DNA of 55,194 bases from Clostridiales bacterium (GCA_022772585.1 JALEZN010000139.1:1-55194); one strand, 5' to 3'; positions 7,729 to 16,097 are shown, numbered from the stretch's first letter. Notes: a model not told the origin generated them from the sequence alone. A program made the numbers and translations.

Positions 7729-9186
7729 ATGACACAACAATATCTGCTGGGCGTGGATATCGGCACCAGCAGCATCAAAACGGTGCTGATGGACCGGAAG
7801 GGCGGCCGCAGAGCGCAGTATACCTATCTTTACGACATCATCCAGAAGCAGCCCGGATTTGTGGAGCAGGACGCCGAGCAGGCCTGGTGGGTGGGCGCAC
7901 GCCTGGGCATCATGGCCTGCCTGTCCCAATCCGGCGTGGACGCCCGGGAGATCGCCGGTATCTGCGCCAGCGGCATGGTCCCCAACCTGTGTCCCCTGGA
8001 CGGGGAGGGAAATCCGGTCCGGCCCGCCATCCTGTACCGGGACAACCGGGCCATCGAGCAGGCCGCCCGGCTCAAAGAAAAGTTCGGCTGGAACTTCTCC
8101 CTCCAGGACGTGACGCCCAAGCTCCTCTGGCTCAAGGAGCACGAGCGGGAGAGCTATGACCGCATCGAGATGGTGCTCAACGCCCACTCCTACATCGCCT
8201 ATAAGCTGACGGGCAAGTACAGTGCCGACCACGATATCGCCGCCATTTTCGGCGAGGTCTACGACGAGCAGGCCCATGTCTGGCTGCCGGAGCGGATGGA
8301 GGCCATCGGCCTGAATCCCAAGGTGCTGCCGCCCCTGTACTGGCCCATGGACATCGTGGGCACTGTGACGGAGGAGGCTGCCGCCGCCACCGGCCTGGCC
8401 CCCGGGACCCCCGTGGTGGCGGGGACCGGCGACTCCTACACCATTTTGGTGGGCACCGGCACGGTGTCGGCCGGCGAGGGCCTGATCTATCTGGGTACCG
8501 CAGGCACCTTCCTAGGGCTGGAGCGGTCGCTGGACGATATGCGGGGCACCTGTCCCTTCATCGACGGCGGGGCCCGGTTCCTGGGCAACGTGCTGACCGG
8601 CGGTGAGATCACCCGCTGGTTCCGGGAGTCCATTCTGGACAGGAACGTGAGCTACACCGCTCTGGAGCAGGCCGCCGCGGCCCTGCCCGCAGGGGCTGAG
8701 GGGCTCTTCGCCCTGCCCCATCTGCTGGGAGAGCGGACGCCGGCTCCCGACCCGCTGGCCAAGGGTGTGCTCTTCGGCCTGACCAACGCCCACACCGCCG
8801 GCCATGTGTACCGCTCCCTGCTGGAGGGCGTGGCCTACGCCCTGCGGGCCTCCTACGAGGCCAACGGCATCCCCCTGACCCGTCTGGTCATCGGCGGGGG
8901 AGGGAGCAACTGCCTGCTCTGGCGGCAGATCATCGCCGATGTGCTCCGGCAGGAGCTGGTGTACATCCCCAATGCCGACAACGCCCTGGGCACCGCCTAT
9001 CTGGCCGGTATGGCCCTGGGGATGTTCGACAGCTTCGACACTGTGCGGGACCAGTGGCTCAAGGAGAAGCAGGTCATCCGGCCCGACCCGGAGAACGCGG
9101 AGCGGTATGACCGCTGCTTTGCCTTTTATCAGAAGCTCAACGCCCTGATCCGGCCTGCCTACCGGGAACTGGCCGGACTGGAATGA
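7729..9186 (+). CDS. FGGY-family carbohydrate kinase (xylulokinase-like)
   Basis: A 485-residue sugar kinase of the FGGY/ASKHA fold. The N-terminal phosphate-binding loop is GVDIGTSSIKTVLMD, and the middle domain has GTGDSYTILVGTGTVSAGEG and GTAGTFLG. The C-terminal ATP-binding part has VIGGGGSNCLLWRQIIADVL. Members phosphorylate ketoses, polyols or (LsrK) autoinducer-2. Size and motifs are nearest xylulokinase-like members. It follows the aldolase hairpin with a GAGGGGG ribosome site and is linked to the reductase and dehydrogenase genes. Together with the aldolase it would generate and then cleave a sugar phosphate. Substrate unknown. Confidence 0.88.
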   Translation: MTQQYLLGVDIGTSSIKTVLMDRKGGRRAQYTYLYDIIQKQPGFVEQDAEQAWWVGARLGIMACLSQSGVDAREIAGICASGMVPNLCPLDGEGNPVRPAILYRDNRAIEQAARLKEKFGWNFSLQDVTPKLLWLKEHERESYDRIEMVLNAHSYIAYKLTGKYSADHDIAAIFGEVYDEQAHVWLPERMEAIGLNPKVLPPLYWPMDIVGTVTEEAAAATGLAPGTPVVAGTGDSYTILVGTGTVSAGEGLIYLGTAGTFLGLERSLDDMRGTCPFIDGGARFLGNVLTGGEITRWFRESILDRNVSYTALEQAAAALPAGAEGLFALPHLLGERTPAPDPLAKGVLFGLTNAHTAGHVYRSLLEGVAYALRASYEANGIPLTRLVIGGGGSNCLLWRQIIADVLRQELVYIPNADNALGTAYLAGMALGMFDSFDTVRDQWLKEKQVIRPDPENAERYDRCFAFYQKLNALIRPAYRELAGLE

Positions 9187-9200
9187 CAGGAGGAGACCTA

Positions 9201-9857
9201 ATGAAGATCGCCGCGTTCGTCAGCAGCTCCAGCCACCACGGCAATACCGCCACTGCTGTCCAGAAGTTTCTGGAGGGCGCCCGGGCCGCCGGGGCCGAGA
9301 CCGAGATCTACTATCTCAACGACTATACCCTCAAGCCCTGCCGGGGCTGCCGGGTGTGTGAAAAGACCCATAAATGCACCATCCAGGGGGACGATGTGGA
9401 GATCCTCCACCGGGCCCTGCGGGAGGCCGACGCCTATGTGCTGGCCACGCCCACCTATTATGGCGACGTAACCGGCGCGTTCAAGGTCTTTGTGGACCGG
9501 TGCTATCCCTTTATCGACATCTGGAAGGACGAGGCCACCCAGCAGATGCGCTTCGGCAGCATCAACAAGGTGCGCCGCCCCGGCGTGCTCATCGCTCTCA
9601 GCGGCAGCCACGGGGACATGGTGTTCGACAGCCACATGAAGGTGGGCTATTTCTGCCTCAACGACCTGAACAGCTATCCCTGGCGGGAGTTCTGCATCCC
9701 CTTCACCACCTGGAAGCCGGTGCGTGAGATGGAGGACGTGCTGGCCAGGCTGGAGCAGGGCGGCAGAGACCTGGTGGCCCATCTGGAGAGCGGAGAGGGC
9801 GAGGACCTGAACAAGACGGGTGCCTACTACGCCCGCTACCGCGAATTGAAGTATTGA
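9201..9857 (+). CDS. Flavodoxin-fold NAD(P)H-dependent oxidoreductase
   Basis: A 218-residue FMN-reductase/flavodoxin-fold protein. The N-terminus (MKIAAFVSSSSHHGNTA) is the FMN phosphate-binding loop. A cysteine cluster CRGCRVCEKTHKC (starting near residue 42) resembles that of iron-sulfur flavoproteins, and ATPTYYGDVTGAFKVFVDR is the second FMN contact typical of the family. The ATG at 9201 has an AGGAGG site; the ATG at 9183 overlaps the kinase stop and lacks one. It could supply or accept electrons for the neighbouring dehydrogenases. The Cys cluster may hold an Fe-S centre or be redox-active; this is inferred. Confidence 0.78.
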   Translation: MKIAAFVSSSSHHGNTATAVQKFLEGARAAGAETEIYYLNDYTLKPCRGCRVCEKTHKCTIQGDDVEILHRALREADAYVLATPTYYGDVTGAFKVFVDRCYPFIDIWKDEATQQMRFGSINKVRRPGVLIALSGSHGDMVFDSHMKVGYFCLNDLNSYPWREFCIPFTTWKPVREMEDVLARLEQGGRDLVAHLESGEGEDLNKTGAYYARYRELKY

Positions 9858-9877
9858 TCTGAAGGAGGAAAACAGCC

Positions 9878-10906
9878 ATGAAAAAGGCAGTGATCACCGC
9901 GAAAGAGACCGTGGAGCTCCAGGAGTTCCCCATGCCGGAGATCCGGGACGACCAGGTGCTGGTGAAGGTGAAGGCCTGCGGCCTGTGCACCTTTGAGCAG
10001 CGCTATTTCACCGGCGGCAAGGAGCAGTACCCCTTCAACGGCGGCCATGAGGTCTGCGGCGTGGTGGAGCAGGTGGGCTCCCGCGTGGCCTCCGGCGTCA
10101 AGGTGGGCGACAAGGTGGTAGTGGCCGCCATCACCCGCTGCGGCGAGTGCTACTATTGCCAGCGGGGCATGGACAACATGTGCGTCAACGGCGGCGACAA
10201 CCCGGCCCCCAACACCCTGTGGGGCCCCGGCGGACTCAGCGAGTACATGGTGGCCGAGGGTTATCAGGTCTACAAGGTCAACGATGACCTGGACTTCTCC
10301 GTGGGCACCCTGGCCGAGCCTCTGGCCTGCGTGCTGCGCAGCGTGGAGAAGGCCAACGTGAAGTACGGCGATACCGTCCTCATCACCGGCGCCGGCGTCA
10401 TGGGCCTGCTCCACGTGAAGGTGGCCAAGCTCAGCGGCCTGAAGGTCCTCATCACCGAGGTGGACGAGGGCCGCAAGCGCGCGGCTGTGGATTTCGGCGC
10501 CGATGTGGTCATCGACCCCACCAAAGAGGATGTGGTGGGGACCGTGAAGAAGCTCACCGGCGGTCTGGGCGCGGAGGCCTGCTTCTACACCGCCGGCGGC
10601 GCCCGCGCTGCCGAGCAGGGCATCAACTCCCTGTGCAAGGGCGGCACCATCGTTTTCTATGGCGCCATCTACCCCAAGGGGACGATGGCCATCGATCCCA
10701 ACAAGATCCACTATGACGAGATCAACTTCACCGGACTGTCCTCCACCACCAAGGAGAGCTTCCGGGAGTCGGCCCGTCTCCTGTCCGAGGGGCTCATCGA
10801 CGTGCGGCCCTTCGTCAGCGAGGAGTATCCCTTCGCTGAGATCGAGCACGCCTTCCACCGGGCGGTCTCCCCGGAGACCTACCGCGTCATCGTCCGCATG
10901 GACTGA
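9878..10906 (+). CDS. Zinc-dependent alcohol dehydrogenase (MDR), first of three
   Basis: A 342-residue medium-chain dehydrogenase. The catalytic-zinc Cys34 is in KACGLCTFEQR, and GGHEVCG supplies the histidine. Four structural-zinc cysteines are in CGECYYCQRGMDNMC, and the Rossmann loop is GAGVMGLLH. The CGLCTFEQ active-site sequence, with a second Cys three residues on, is shared with the dehydrogenases at 11920 and 39859 and differs from the usual CGSD. These three form a subfamily that may oxidise the same kind of substrate. It sits 20 bases after the reductase with GGAGGAAAA upstream. Confidence 0.87.
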   Translation: MKKAVITAKETVELQEFPMPEIRDDQVLVKVKACGLCTFEQRYFTGGKEQYPFNGGHEVCGVVEQVGSRVASGVKVGDKVVVAAITRCGECYYCQRGMDNMCVNGGDNPAPNTLWGPGGLSEYMVAEGYQVYKVNDDLDFSVGTLAEPLACVLRSVEKANVKYGDTVLITGAGVMGLLHVKVAKLSGLKVLITEVDEGRKRAAVDFGADVVIDPTKEDVVGTVKKLTGGLGAEACFYTAGGARAAEQGINSLCKGGTIVFYGAIYPKGTMAIDPNKIHYDEINFTGLSSTTKESFRESARLLSEGLIDVRPFVSEEYPFAEIEHAFHRAVSPETYRVIVRMD

Positions 10907-10917
10907 AAGGAGCGCCT

Positions 10918-11916
10918 ATGAAAGCCCTTCTGCGACAGAGCGATACCCCCAGGGACTTCGCCATGGGCCAGGTCCCGGAGCCTGTTACGCCGCCCGGCAT
11001 GGTCAAGATCAAGGTGGCCTACGCCGGCATCTGCGGCAGCGACCTGCATATCTACCTGGGTCAGGAGCCCGGACTGCCCCAGGGCGTCCACGGCCATGAG
11101 TTTTCGGGCACCATCGCCGAGCTGGGCGAGGGCGTTACGGGCCTGGAGGTGGGGGAGCGGGTCACCGCCGAGCACACCGCATCCACCTGCGGCCGCTGCC
11201 AGTACTGCAAGACCGGCCGCTATCAGCTCTGCGCCGGGCGGCACTCCATCGGCTTTGACACACCCGGCGCCTTTACCGAATATGTGCTGGCCGATCCCCA
11301 GTATGTCCATCCTCTGCCCGACGGGGTGGATCTGAAGAAGGGCGCGCTCACCGAGCCTCTGGCCTGCATCGTCCACGCCATTGAGCTGGTGGACGTGAAG
11401 CCCGGCCTGCCGGTGCTGGTGGTGGGCCCCGGTCCCATGGGCCTGCTGGCCGGCCTGACCCTGAAGGCCTATGGCTGCCGGGTGGACATCCTGGGCACCG
11501 AGGTGGACCGGGAGCGTCTGGACCGCTGCGCCGCCGCGGGTCTCGCCGTGGTGAGTGAGGCCAGGGCCGGCGGCTATCCCCTGACAGTGGACTGCTCGGG
11601 GGCCGGCGGCGGCATCCGCACCGCCCTCTCCGCCCTGGAGAAGGGGGGCACTCTGCTCCAGGTGGGCATCGCCACCCGGCCGGTGGAGCTGCCCTATGAC
11701 CAGATGGTCTACCGGGAGCTGAAGATCCAGGGCACCTTCTGCCACACCTGGAAGGACTGGCGCCAGGCCCTGCGGCTGCAGGAGTGCGGCCTGCTGGACC
11801 TGACCCCGGTCATTACCGGCGTGGTGGAGCTGGAGGACTGGCAGCAGGCCTTTGAGGACCTGCTGGACAAGAAGGGCATGAAGACGTTGTTCACCATCGG
11901 CGGAGGGGAGGACTGA
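10918..11916 (+). CDS. Zinc-dependent alcohol dehydrogenase (MDR), sorbitol/threonine-DH type
   Basis: A 332-residue medium-chain dehydrogenase. It has the classical CGSDLHIY catalytic-zinc motif, GHEFSG, the structural-zinc cluster CGRCQYCKTGRYQLC, and a Rossmann loop VGPGPMGLLAG. This is the polyol/threonine dehydrogenase pattern and is distinct from its two neighbours. An acid residue for binding NAD ribose is likely in ILGTEVDRERL, which suggests NAD rather than NADP. It lies 11 bases after the first dehydrogenase and 3 bases before the next, in a translationally coupled block. Confidence 0.87.
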   Translation: MKALLRQSDTPRDFAMGQVPEPVTPPGMVKIKVAYAGICGSDLHIYLGQEPGLPQGVHGHEFSGTIAELGEGVTGLEVGERVTAEHTASTCGRCQYCKTGRYQLCAGRHSIGFDTPGAFTEYVLADPQYVHPLPDGVDLKKGALTEPLACIVHAIELVDVKPGLPVLVVGPGPMGLLAGLTLKAYGCRVDILGTEVDRERLDRCAAAGLAVVSEARAGGYPLTVDCSGAGGGIRTALSALEKGGTLLQVGIATRPVELPYDQMVYRELKIQGTFCHTWKDWRQALRLQECGLLDLTPVITGVVELEDWQQAFEDLLDKKGMKTLFTIGGGED

Positions 11917-11919
11917 GCC

Positions 11920-12954
11920 ATGAAAATGCGGCAGATCCAGTTTGACGGCGTGGGACAGCTGCGCCAGGTGGAGCGGGAGATCCCCCCGCTGAAGGACAGC
12001 CAGGTGCTGGTGAAGGTGGAGGCCTGCGGCCTGTGCACTTGGGAGCGCTATATCTTTGAGGGCACCGAGTCCATGCCCTTCCCCTTCGTGGGCGGCCACG
12101 AGATCGCCGCCACCGTGGTGGAGACCGGAAAGAGCGTGCCGGGGAGCATCGTTCCCGGCATGCCGGTGTCGGTGGCCAAGTGGGTGCGCTGCAACCAGTG
12201 CGAGCCCTGCCGCCGGGGCTATGACAACCACTGCCTGGGCAACGACGGCCCGGGGGAGAAGGAGTACTCCGGCCCGGGCGGCTTTGCCGACTATCTGGTG
12301 TGCGAGAGCTACGAAGTCTTTCCCTTTGCCGCCGACGCGCCCATCCACTACGCCGCCCTGGCCGAGCCGGTGGCCTGCGTCACCCGGGGCGTGAACCGCC
12401 TGAACGTGGTGGGCGGGGACACGGTGGTGGTCATCGGTGCGGGCTTCATGGGCCTTCTCTTCCTGAAACTGCTGAAGCTGCGGGGCTGCAAGGTCATCGT
12501 GGTGCAGCGCAGCGCCAAGCGGCGGGAGCTGGCCGCCCGGATGGGCGCTGACCTGACGCTGGACCCGGCGGCGGAGGGCTGGACCGGGCGGGTCATGGCC
12601 GAGACCGGCGGCATGGGCGCGGTGGCGGTGGTGTACACCGCGGGCGGCTCCCAGACCGTCAATCAGTGCCTGGCCGCCGCCCGGATCGGGGCCACGGTGC
12701 TGCTGTACGCGCCCACCCATGAGGAGCGCCCCGCCATCGACCTGGACCTGATCCACTTCAAGGAGCTGGTGCTCACCGGCGCCATCCGCCACGACAAGGA
12801 GAGCTTCCGCCAGGCGGTGCGCCTGCTGGGCAGCGGCCAGGTGGATTTCAGCGACCTGATCCTCAGCTTTGGCGATATGGCCCAGCTGGAGCAGGAGATG
12901 GCCCGGGCCAACACGGACCGGGATATCCATCGCATCCTGCTGCGGTGGAATTGA
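11920..12954 (+). CDS. Zinc-dependent alcohol dehydrogenase (MDR), third of three
   Basis: A 344-residue paralogue of the protein at 9878. It has the same CGLCTWERY active-site pattern, the GGHEIAA histidine motif, the structural cluster CNQCEPCRRGYDNHC and the GAGFMGLLFLK Rossmann loop. The GGGGAGG ribosome site lies within the end of the previous gene. Three dehydrogenases in one operon suggest successive oxidations, or oxidation of several stereocentres of one substrate. It is followed by a strong hairpin that separates it from the Mch-like pair. Confidence 0.86.
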   Translation: MKMRQIQFDGVGQLRQVEREIPPLKDSQVLVKVEACGLCTWERYIFEGTESMPFPFVGGHEIAATVVETGKSVPGSIVPGMPVSVAKWVRCNQCEPCRRGYDNHCLGNDGPGEKEYSGPGGFADYLVCESYEVFPFAADAPIHYAALAEPVACVTRGVNRLNVVGGDTVVVIGAGFMGLLFLKLLKLRGCKVIVVQRSAKRRELAARMGADLTLDPAAEGWTGRVMAETGGMGAVAVVYTAGGSQTVNQCLAAARIGATVLLYAPTHEERPAIDLDLIHFKELVLTGAIRHDKESFRQAVRLLGSGQVDFSDLILSFGDMAQLEQEMARANTDRDIHRILLRWN

Positions 12955-12996
12955 TAGAGGGAAACGAGTCCTGACCTGAAGCTGGTTGGAACAAGT

Positions 12997-13036
12997 GGGC
13001 GCGGGTCGGCACAGCCGGACCGCGCCCTTTCTTTTT
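12997..13036 (+). terminator. Terminator-like hairpin before the Mch-like genes
   Basis: Arms GGGCGCGGGTC and GGACCGCGCCC (nearly perfect) enclose a short loop, followed by TTTCTTTTT (13028-13036). It lies only 36 bases before the next start, so it acts either as a terminator with readthrough or as an attenuator. Confidence 0.72.
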
Positions 13037-13072
13037 CAGACGGGATACAGCGGAGAAGAGGAGGAGAGGCAT

Positions 13073-14047
13073 TTGACCGATTCCCTGAACGAGCGGGCCG
13101 CCCGCATCGTGGAGGAGAAGATCCTGCCCCATACCGACAGCCTGGGCGTGGAGGTCCACAGGCTGAAAAACGGCGCCATTGTGCTGGATATGGGCGTGTA
13201 CGCCAAGGGCGGCTGGATGGCCGCCAAGTACTTTACCGAGTCCAACCTGGGCGGGCTGGGAGAACTGACCTACACCACTATGGAGGTGGGACGCAGTCGC
13301 CTGCCAGTGGCCACAGTGTTCGTGGACCGGCCTGCCGTGGCCGAGCTGGCCGCCCACGACGCCTTTTTGTACATTGAGTACCAGGGGGTGAAGCGCTCGG
13401 TCTCCGGCCCCCTGCGCTCGGTGACCGGCACCGACCACTTTGCCCGGGCGGTGGACTACCGGGACCCGGCGCCCCGGAAGATCGTGGCCCACATCCAGAT
13501 CGATGAGCTGCCGGACGAGGGGATGACCGATCTCATCGCCGGGGCGGTGGACCGGGAGGCAAAGGACCTCTATCTGCTGGCCGCCAAAACAGGCACCCTG
13601 ACCGGTGCGGCCCAGGTGTGCGCCCGCAACGTGGAGCAAAGCCTGCCCAGCCTGCTGGACCAGGGCTTTCCCATCGACAGCATCGTCCAGGCCTGCGGCA
13701 GTGCGCCCATCCCCGCCGTGGTGGACGACGAGATGCTGGCCTACGGCCGGGTCAACGACGGCCTGATCTACGGCCAGGAGACCAATCTCTATGTGGATTG
13801 TCCGGACAGCGAGATCACCCGGCTGGAGGCGATCCTGCCCTTTAACAAGAACCGGGACGTGTACGGCGTCCCCTTTGAGACCCTCTTTGCCCGGTGCGAT
13901 TATCTGTGGCGCAACGTCCCCCGGGAGTGGGACGCGCCCTGCCGGGTGAACTTCTTCAATGTACGGACGGGAAACCAATTTTCGTACGGCGCGCTCCACC
14001 ATGGAGTGCTGGAACAGGCCTTTCTGGGGACAAATGGAGGAAAGTGA
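13073..14047 (+). CDS. Methenyl-tetrahydromethanopterin cyclohydrolase (Mch) family protein, full length
   Basis: A 324-residue protein whose whole length matches the Mch family as I recall it from methanogens. Shared blocks include NERAARIVEE, EVHRLKNGAIVLDMGV, GGLGELTY, LPVATVFVDRPAV, ELPDEGM, the long central DLYLLAAKTGTLTGAAQV, APIPAVVDDEMLAYGRVND and GLIYGQETNLYV, and the C-terminal DVYGVPFETLFARCDYLW and NVRTGNQFSYG. Archaeal Mch opens the methenyl ring of methenyl-H4MPT to the 5-formyl form. I chose the TTG start because GGAGGAG lies 6 bases upstream and the length then equals the family; a longer frame from 12986 would run through the hairpin. No other methanopterin gene is visible, so its substrate here is uncertain. 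Confidence 0.8.
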   Translation: MTDSLNERAARIVEEKILPHTDSLGVEVHRLKNGAIVLDMGVYAKGGWMAAKYFTESNLGGLGELTYTTMEVGRSRLPVATVFVDRPAVAELAAHDAFLYIEYQGVKRSVSGPLRSVTGTDHFARAVDYRDPAPRKIVAHIQIDELPDEGMTDLIAGAVDREAKDLYLLAAKTGTLTGAAQVCARNVEQSLPSLLDQGFPIDSIVQACGSAPIPAVVDDEMLAYGRVNDGLIYGQETNLYVDCPDSEITRLEAILPFNKNRDVYGVPFETLFARCDYLWRNVPREWDAPCRVNFFNVRTGNQFSYGALHHGVLEQAFLGTNGGK

Positions 14048-14048
14048 T

Positions 14049-14741
14049 ATGGAATACAGCAGAGCTGCCAGAGAAAAATTCCAGGAGATCGCGGGAGACG
14101 CCCCGGCCTTCCACTGCGGGGTGCGCCAGAGCCCGTCGGGCACGGTGATCGACGCGGGCTGGTCGGCCCCCGGCGGCTGGATGGCCGCCAAACGGGCGCT
14201 GGAGGGCCTGATGGGCGGCCGGGGACAGGTGAGCTTGGCCCACCGTAGGATGGAGAACGGGATGCAGCTGCCAGTGGTAGAGGTCTTTGCGGATGATCCG
14301 CTGGCACTGGCCCAGGCCTTCCGCCCCGACGGGACGGGGACTTTTGGCGTGAAGGGCGGGGAGGAATATGCCCTGGGCGTGGTCCTGGGAGGCGAGACCT
14401 GCCCCAAAGCCGCCGGCGGCAATGTGATCGCCGCGCCGAAGAACAGCCTCTTTGCCGGTGTGACGGCGGCGGGCTCCCTGCTGGCCGTGGCGGTGGACGC
14501 CCTGCTGGCCGAGGGAGTGCAGGATATCCAGTGGGGCTGGAGCAGCTGTCCTGTGGCCGCCATGACCCTGGATCAGACCGAAACGGAACGCCGTCGGGCG
14601 GAGATGGCTGCCGCTGAGGGTGTGGTCTCCCTGTGGGTCCGGGGCGAAGAGAACGCCATCCGCAGGGCTGTGGGGTCGGTTCCGATGGAAAAGATATCTG
14701 TGCACGAACTTGTAACCGCTTTTACATACCAAAAAAGATAG
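14049..14741 (+). CDS. Second, shortened Mch-like paralogue
   Basis: A 230-residue protein that starts one base after the previous stop with GGAGG 8 bases upstream, so it is translationally coupled to it. It matches the Mch N-terminal and central blocks in order: GTVIDAGWSAPGGWMAAK, GGRGQVSL, LPVVEVFADDPLALAQAF, then NVIAAPKNSLFAGVTAAG, GWSSCPVAAMTLDQTE and VVSLWVRGEEN. It lacks both the ELPDE block and the C-terminal third (DYGKPF and TGN blocks). It may be a non-catalytic or complementary partner that pairs with the full-length protein; archaeal Mch is oligomeric. Its last codons overlap a TGTAA-N6-TTACA sequence. The paralogy is read by eye and is less certain than for its neighbour. Confidence 0.65.
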   Translation: MEYSRAAREKFQEIAGDAPAFHCGVRQSPSGTVIDAGWSAPGGWMAAKRALEGLMGGRGQVSLAHRRMENGMQLPVVEVFADDPLALAQAFRPDGTGTFGVKGGEEYALGVVLGGETCPKAAGGNVIAAPKNSLFAGVTAAGSLLAVAVDALLAEGVQDIQWGWSSCPVAAMTLDQTETERRRAEMAAAEGVVSLWVRGEENAIRRAVGSVPMEKISVHELVTAFTYQKR

Positions 14742-14861
14742 ATTTCCAAAGAAAGCAGCATAAAAGTCCTGAAATTAGGAAAACATATAAAGATTCTGAC
14801 GAACAGATTTGTGGATTTAGTAGAAATAACAGCGATTTGACAAAATAGCAAAAAAGAAACC

Positions 14862-14918
14862 TTGCAAACGGCCCGGTTTTGTAGTAATATAAAGGCACGA
14901 TGAATGTAACCGTTTACA
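14862..14918 (+). promoter_or_regulatory. Importer promoter with LacI-type operator
   Basis: TTGCAA (14862-14867), 17 bp, TAATAT (14885-14890). A perfect-type operator TGTAA-CCGT-TTACA (14905-14918) begins about 8 bases past the expected start of transcription. It matches the sites at 6769-6795, which links this operon to the same LacI protein. Confidence 0.8.
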
Positions 14919-14993
14919 AAAATGCTATTCCATGCGGCTAAAACGCTTCGTTCACCGTAAAGGAAATCCCAACGTAATAAGGAGGGTACTCAG

Positions 14994-16028
14994 ATGAAAA
15001 AGAAGCTTATGGCACTCTTGCTGGCCGGTACCATGATTCTTGGACTGGCCGCCTGTTCCCGCAGTGTGGAGCAGTCCGATCCCACTCCCGCGCAGAATAG
15101 CGGCACTCCCGTGGAGAGCTCCGCCCCCGGCGGCGCCAAGGACCCCTCTGAGGTCAAGATCGCGCTGGTCTGCACCGGCGCCGTCAACGACGGCGGCTGG
15201 AACGCTTCCGCCTATGACGGCCTGATGCGCATCAAGGACGAGCTGGGCGTTGAGGTGGCCTACAGTGAGAAGATTGCCATCGCCGAGGTGCCCAACGTGC
15301 TGCGCACCTATGCCCGCCAGGGCTTTGACCTGATCTTCGGCCACGGCGCCGAGTTCGGTGAGCCCATGACCACCGTGGCCCCTGAGTTCCCCGACGTGCA
15401 GTTCGTGGCGGTCAACGCCAGCGTGGAAGGCGCCAACCTGTCTGGAACCGTTTACAAGTTCGGTGAGTGCGGCTACTTCTGCGGCATGGCCGGCGCGCTG
15501 GCCTCCGAGACCGGCAAGATCGGCATCATTCCTCCCGATGACGCCCCCAACAACAAGGCTGACATGGACACCTATGAGCTGGGTGCCAAGTCCATCAACC
15601 CCGACATTGAGGTCATGGTGGCCTATACCGGCTCCTGGGATGACCTGCCCAAGGCCAAGGAGTGCGCCGAGTCCCTGATCTCCCAGGGCTGCGATGTGCT
15701 GCTGGCCCTCGGTGATGCTTACTCCGTGGGCGTGTACCAGGCCTGTGAGGAGAAGGGCATCAAGTCCATGGGCTGGGTCTCTGACCAGAGCGGCCTGTCC
15801 GACACCGTTATCTGCTCCGGCCTGCAGTCCAACGCGGACGTGTACGTGGCCACTGCTCAGAGCTTCCTGGACGGCAGCTTTGTCCCCGGCGTCAATGTCT
15901 ATGGTATGGCCAACGGCGCTCAGGGCATGAGCGAGTTCTACGGCCTGACCGATGAGCAGGCTGCTCAGGTGAAGGACGCCATGCAGGCCTATCTGGACGG
16001 CAAGCTGGAGATCCCCACCCTGTACTAA
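14994..16028 (+). CDS. BMP-family ABC transporter substrate-binding lipoprotein
   Basis: A 344-residue lipoprotein. Signal sequence MKKKLMALLLAGTMILGLAAC puts the lipidated Cys at position 21. A Ser/Pro-rich tether follows, then a BMP/PnrA-type sensor fold (IALVCTGAVNDGGWNASAY, FGHGAEFGEPM, FVAVNASVEG). Known members bind purine nucleosides, riboflavin or similar compounds; VNDGGWN replaces the usual VDDKSFN, so specificity may differ. AAGGAGGGT lies 8 bases before the ATG. A strong terminator separates it from the permease genes, consistent with more binding protein than membrane protein. Confidence 0.88.
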   Translation: MKKKLMALLLAGTMILGLAACSRSVEQSDPTPAQNSGTPVESSAPGGAKDPSEVKIALVCTGAVNDGGWNASAYDGLMRIKDELGVEVAYSEKIAIAEVPNVLRTYARQGFDLIFGHGAEFGEPMTTVAPEFPDVQFVAVNASVEGANLSGTVYKFGECGYFCGMAGALASETGKIGIIPPDDAPNNKADMDTYELGAKSINPDIEVMVAYTGSWDDLPKAKECAESLISQGCDVLLALGDAYSVGVYQACEEKGIKSMGWVSDQSGLSDTVICSGLQSNADVYVATAQSFLDGSFVPGVNVYGMANGAQGMSEFYGLTDEQAAQVKDAMQAYLDGKLEIPTLY

Positions 16029-16063
16029 GCGAAAACACTGAGCCATTGCCTGTGGCTTCCGCC

Positions 16064-16097
16064 AAAAAGGGCGCGGCGGCACCGCCGCGCCCTTTTT
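16064..16097 (+). terminator. Terminator after the BMP-type binding protein
   Basis: Perfect stem AAAAAGGGCGCGGCGG (16064-16079) with CCGCCGCGCCCTTTTT (16082-16097). The permease genes lack a clear promoter of their own in the following 67 bases, so partial readthrough is expected. Confidence 0.9.

Noticed and set aside
10879-12930. Minus-strand open frame opposite two dehydrogenases
   Set aside because: Antisense to two well-supported zinc dehydrogenases.
12986-13072. N-terminal extension of the Mch-like protein
   Set aside because: It would translate a terminator-like hairpin, has no ribosome site, and exceeds the family length.
15448-15461. GGAACCGTTTACAA inside the BMP-type gene as another operator
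   Set aside because: Only one half-site matches and the codons explain the sequence.
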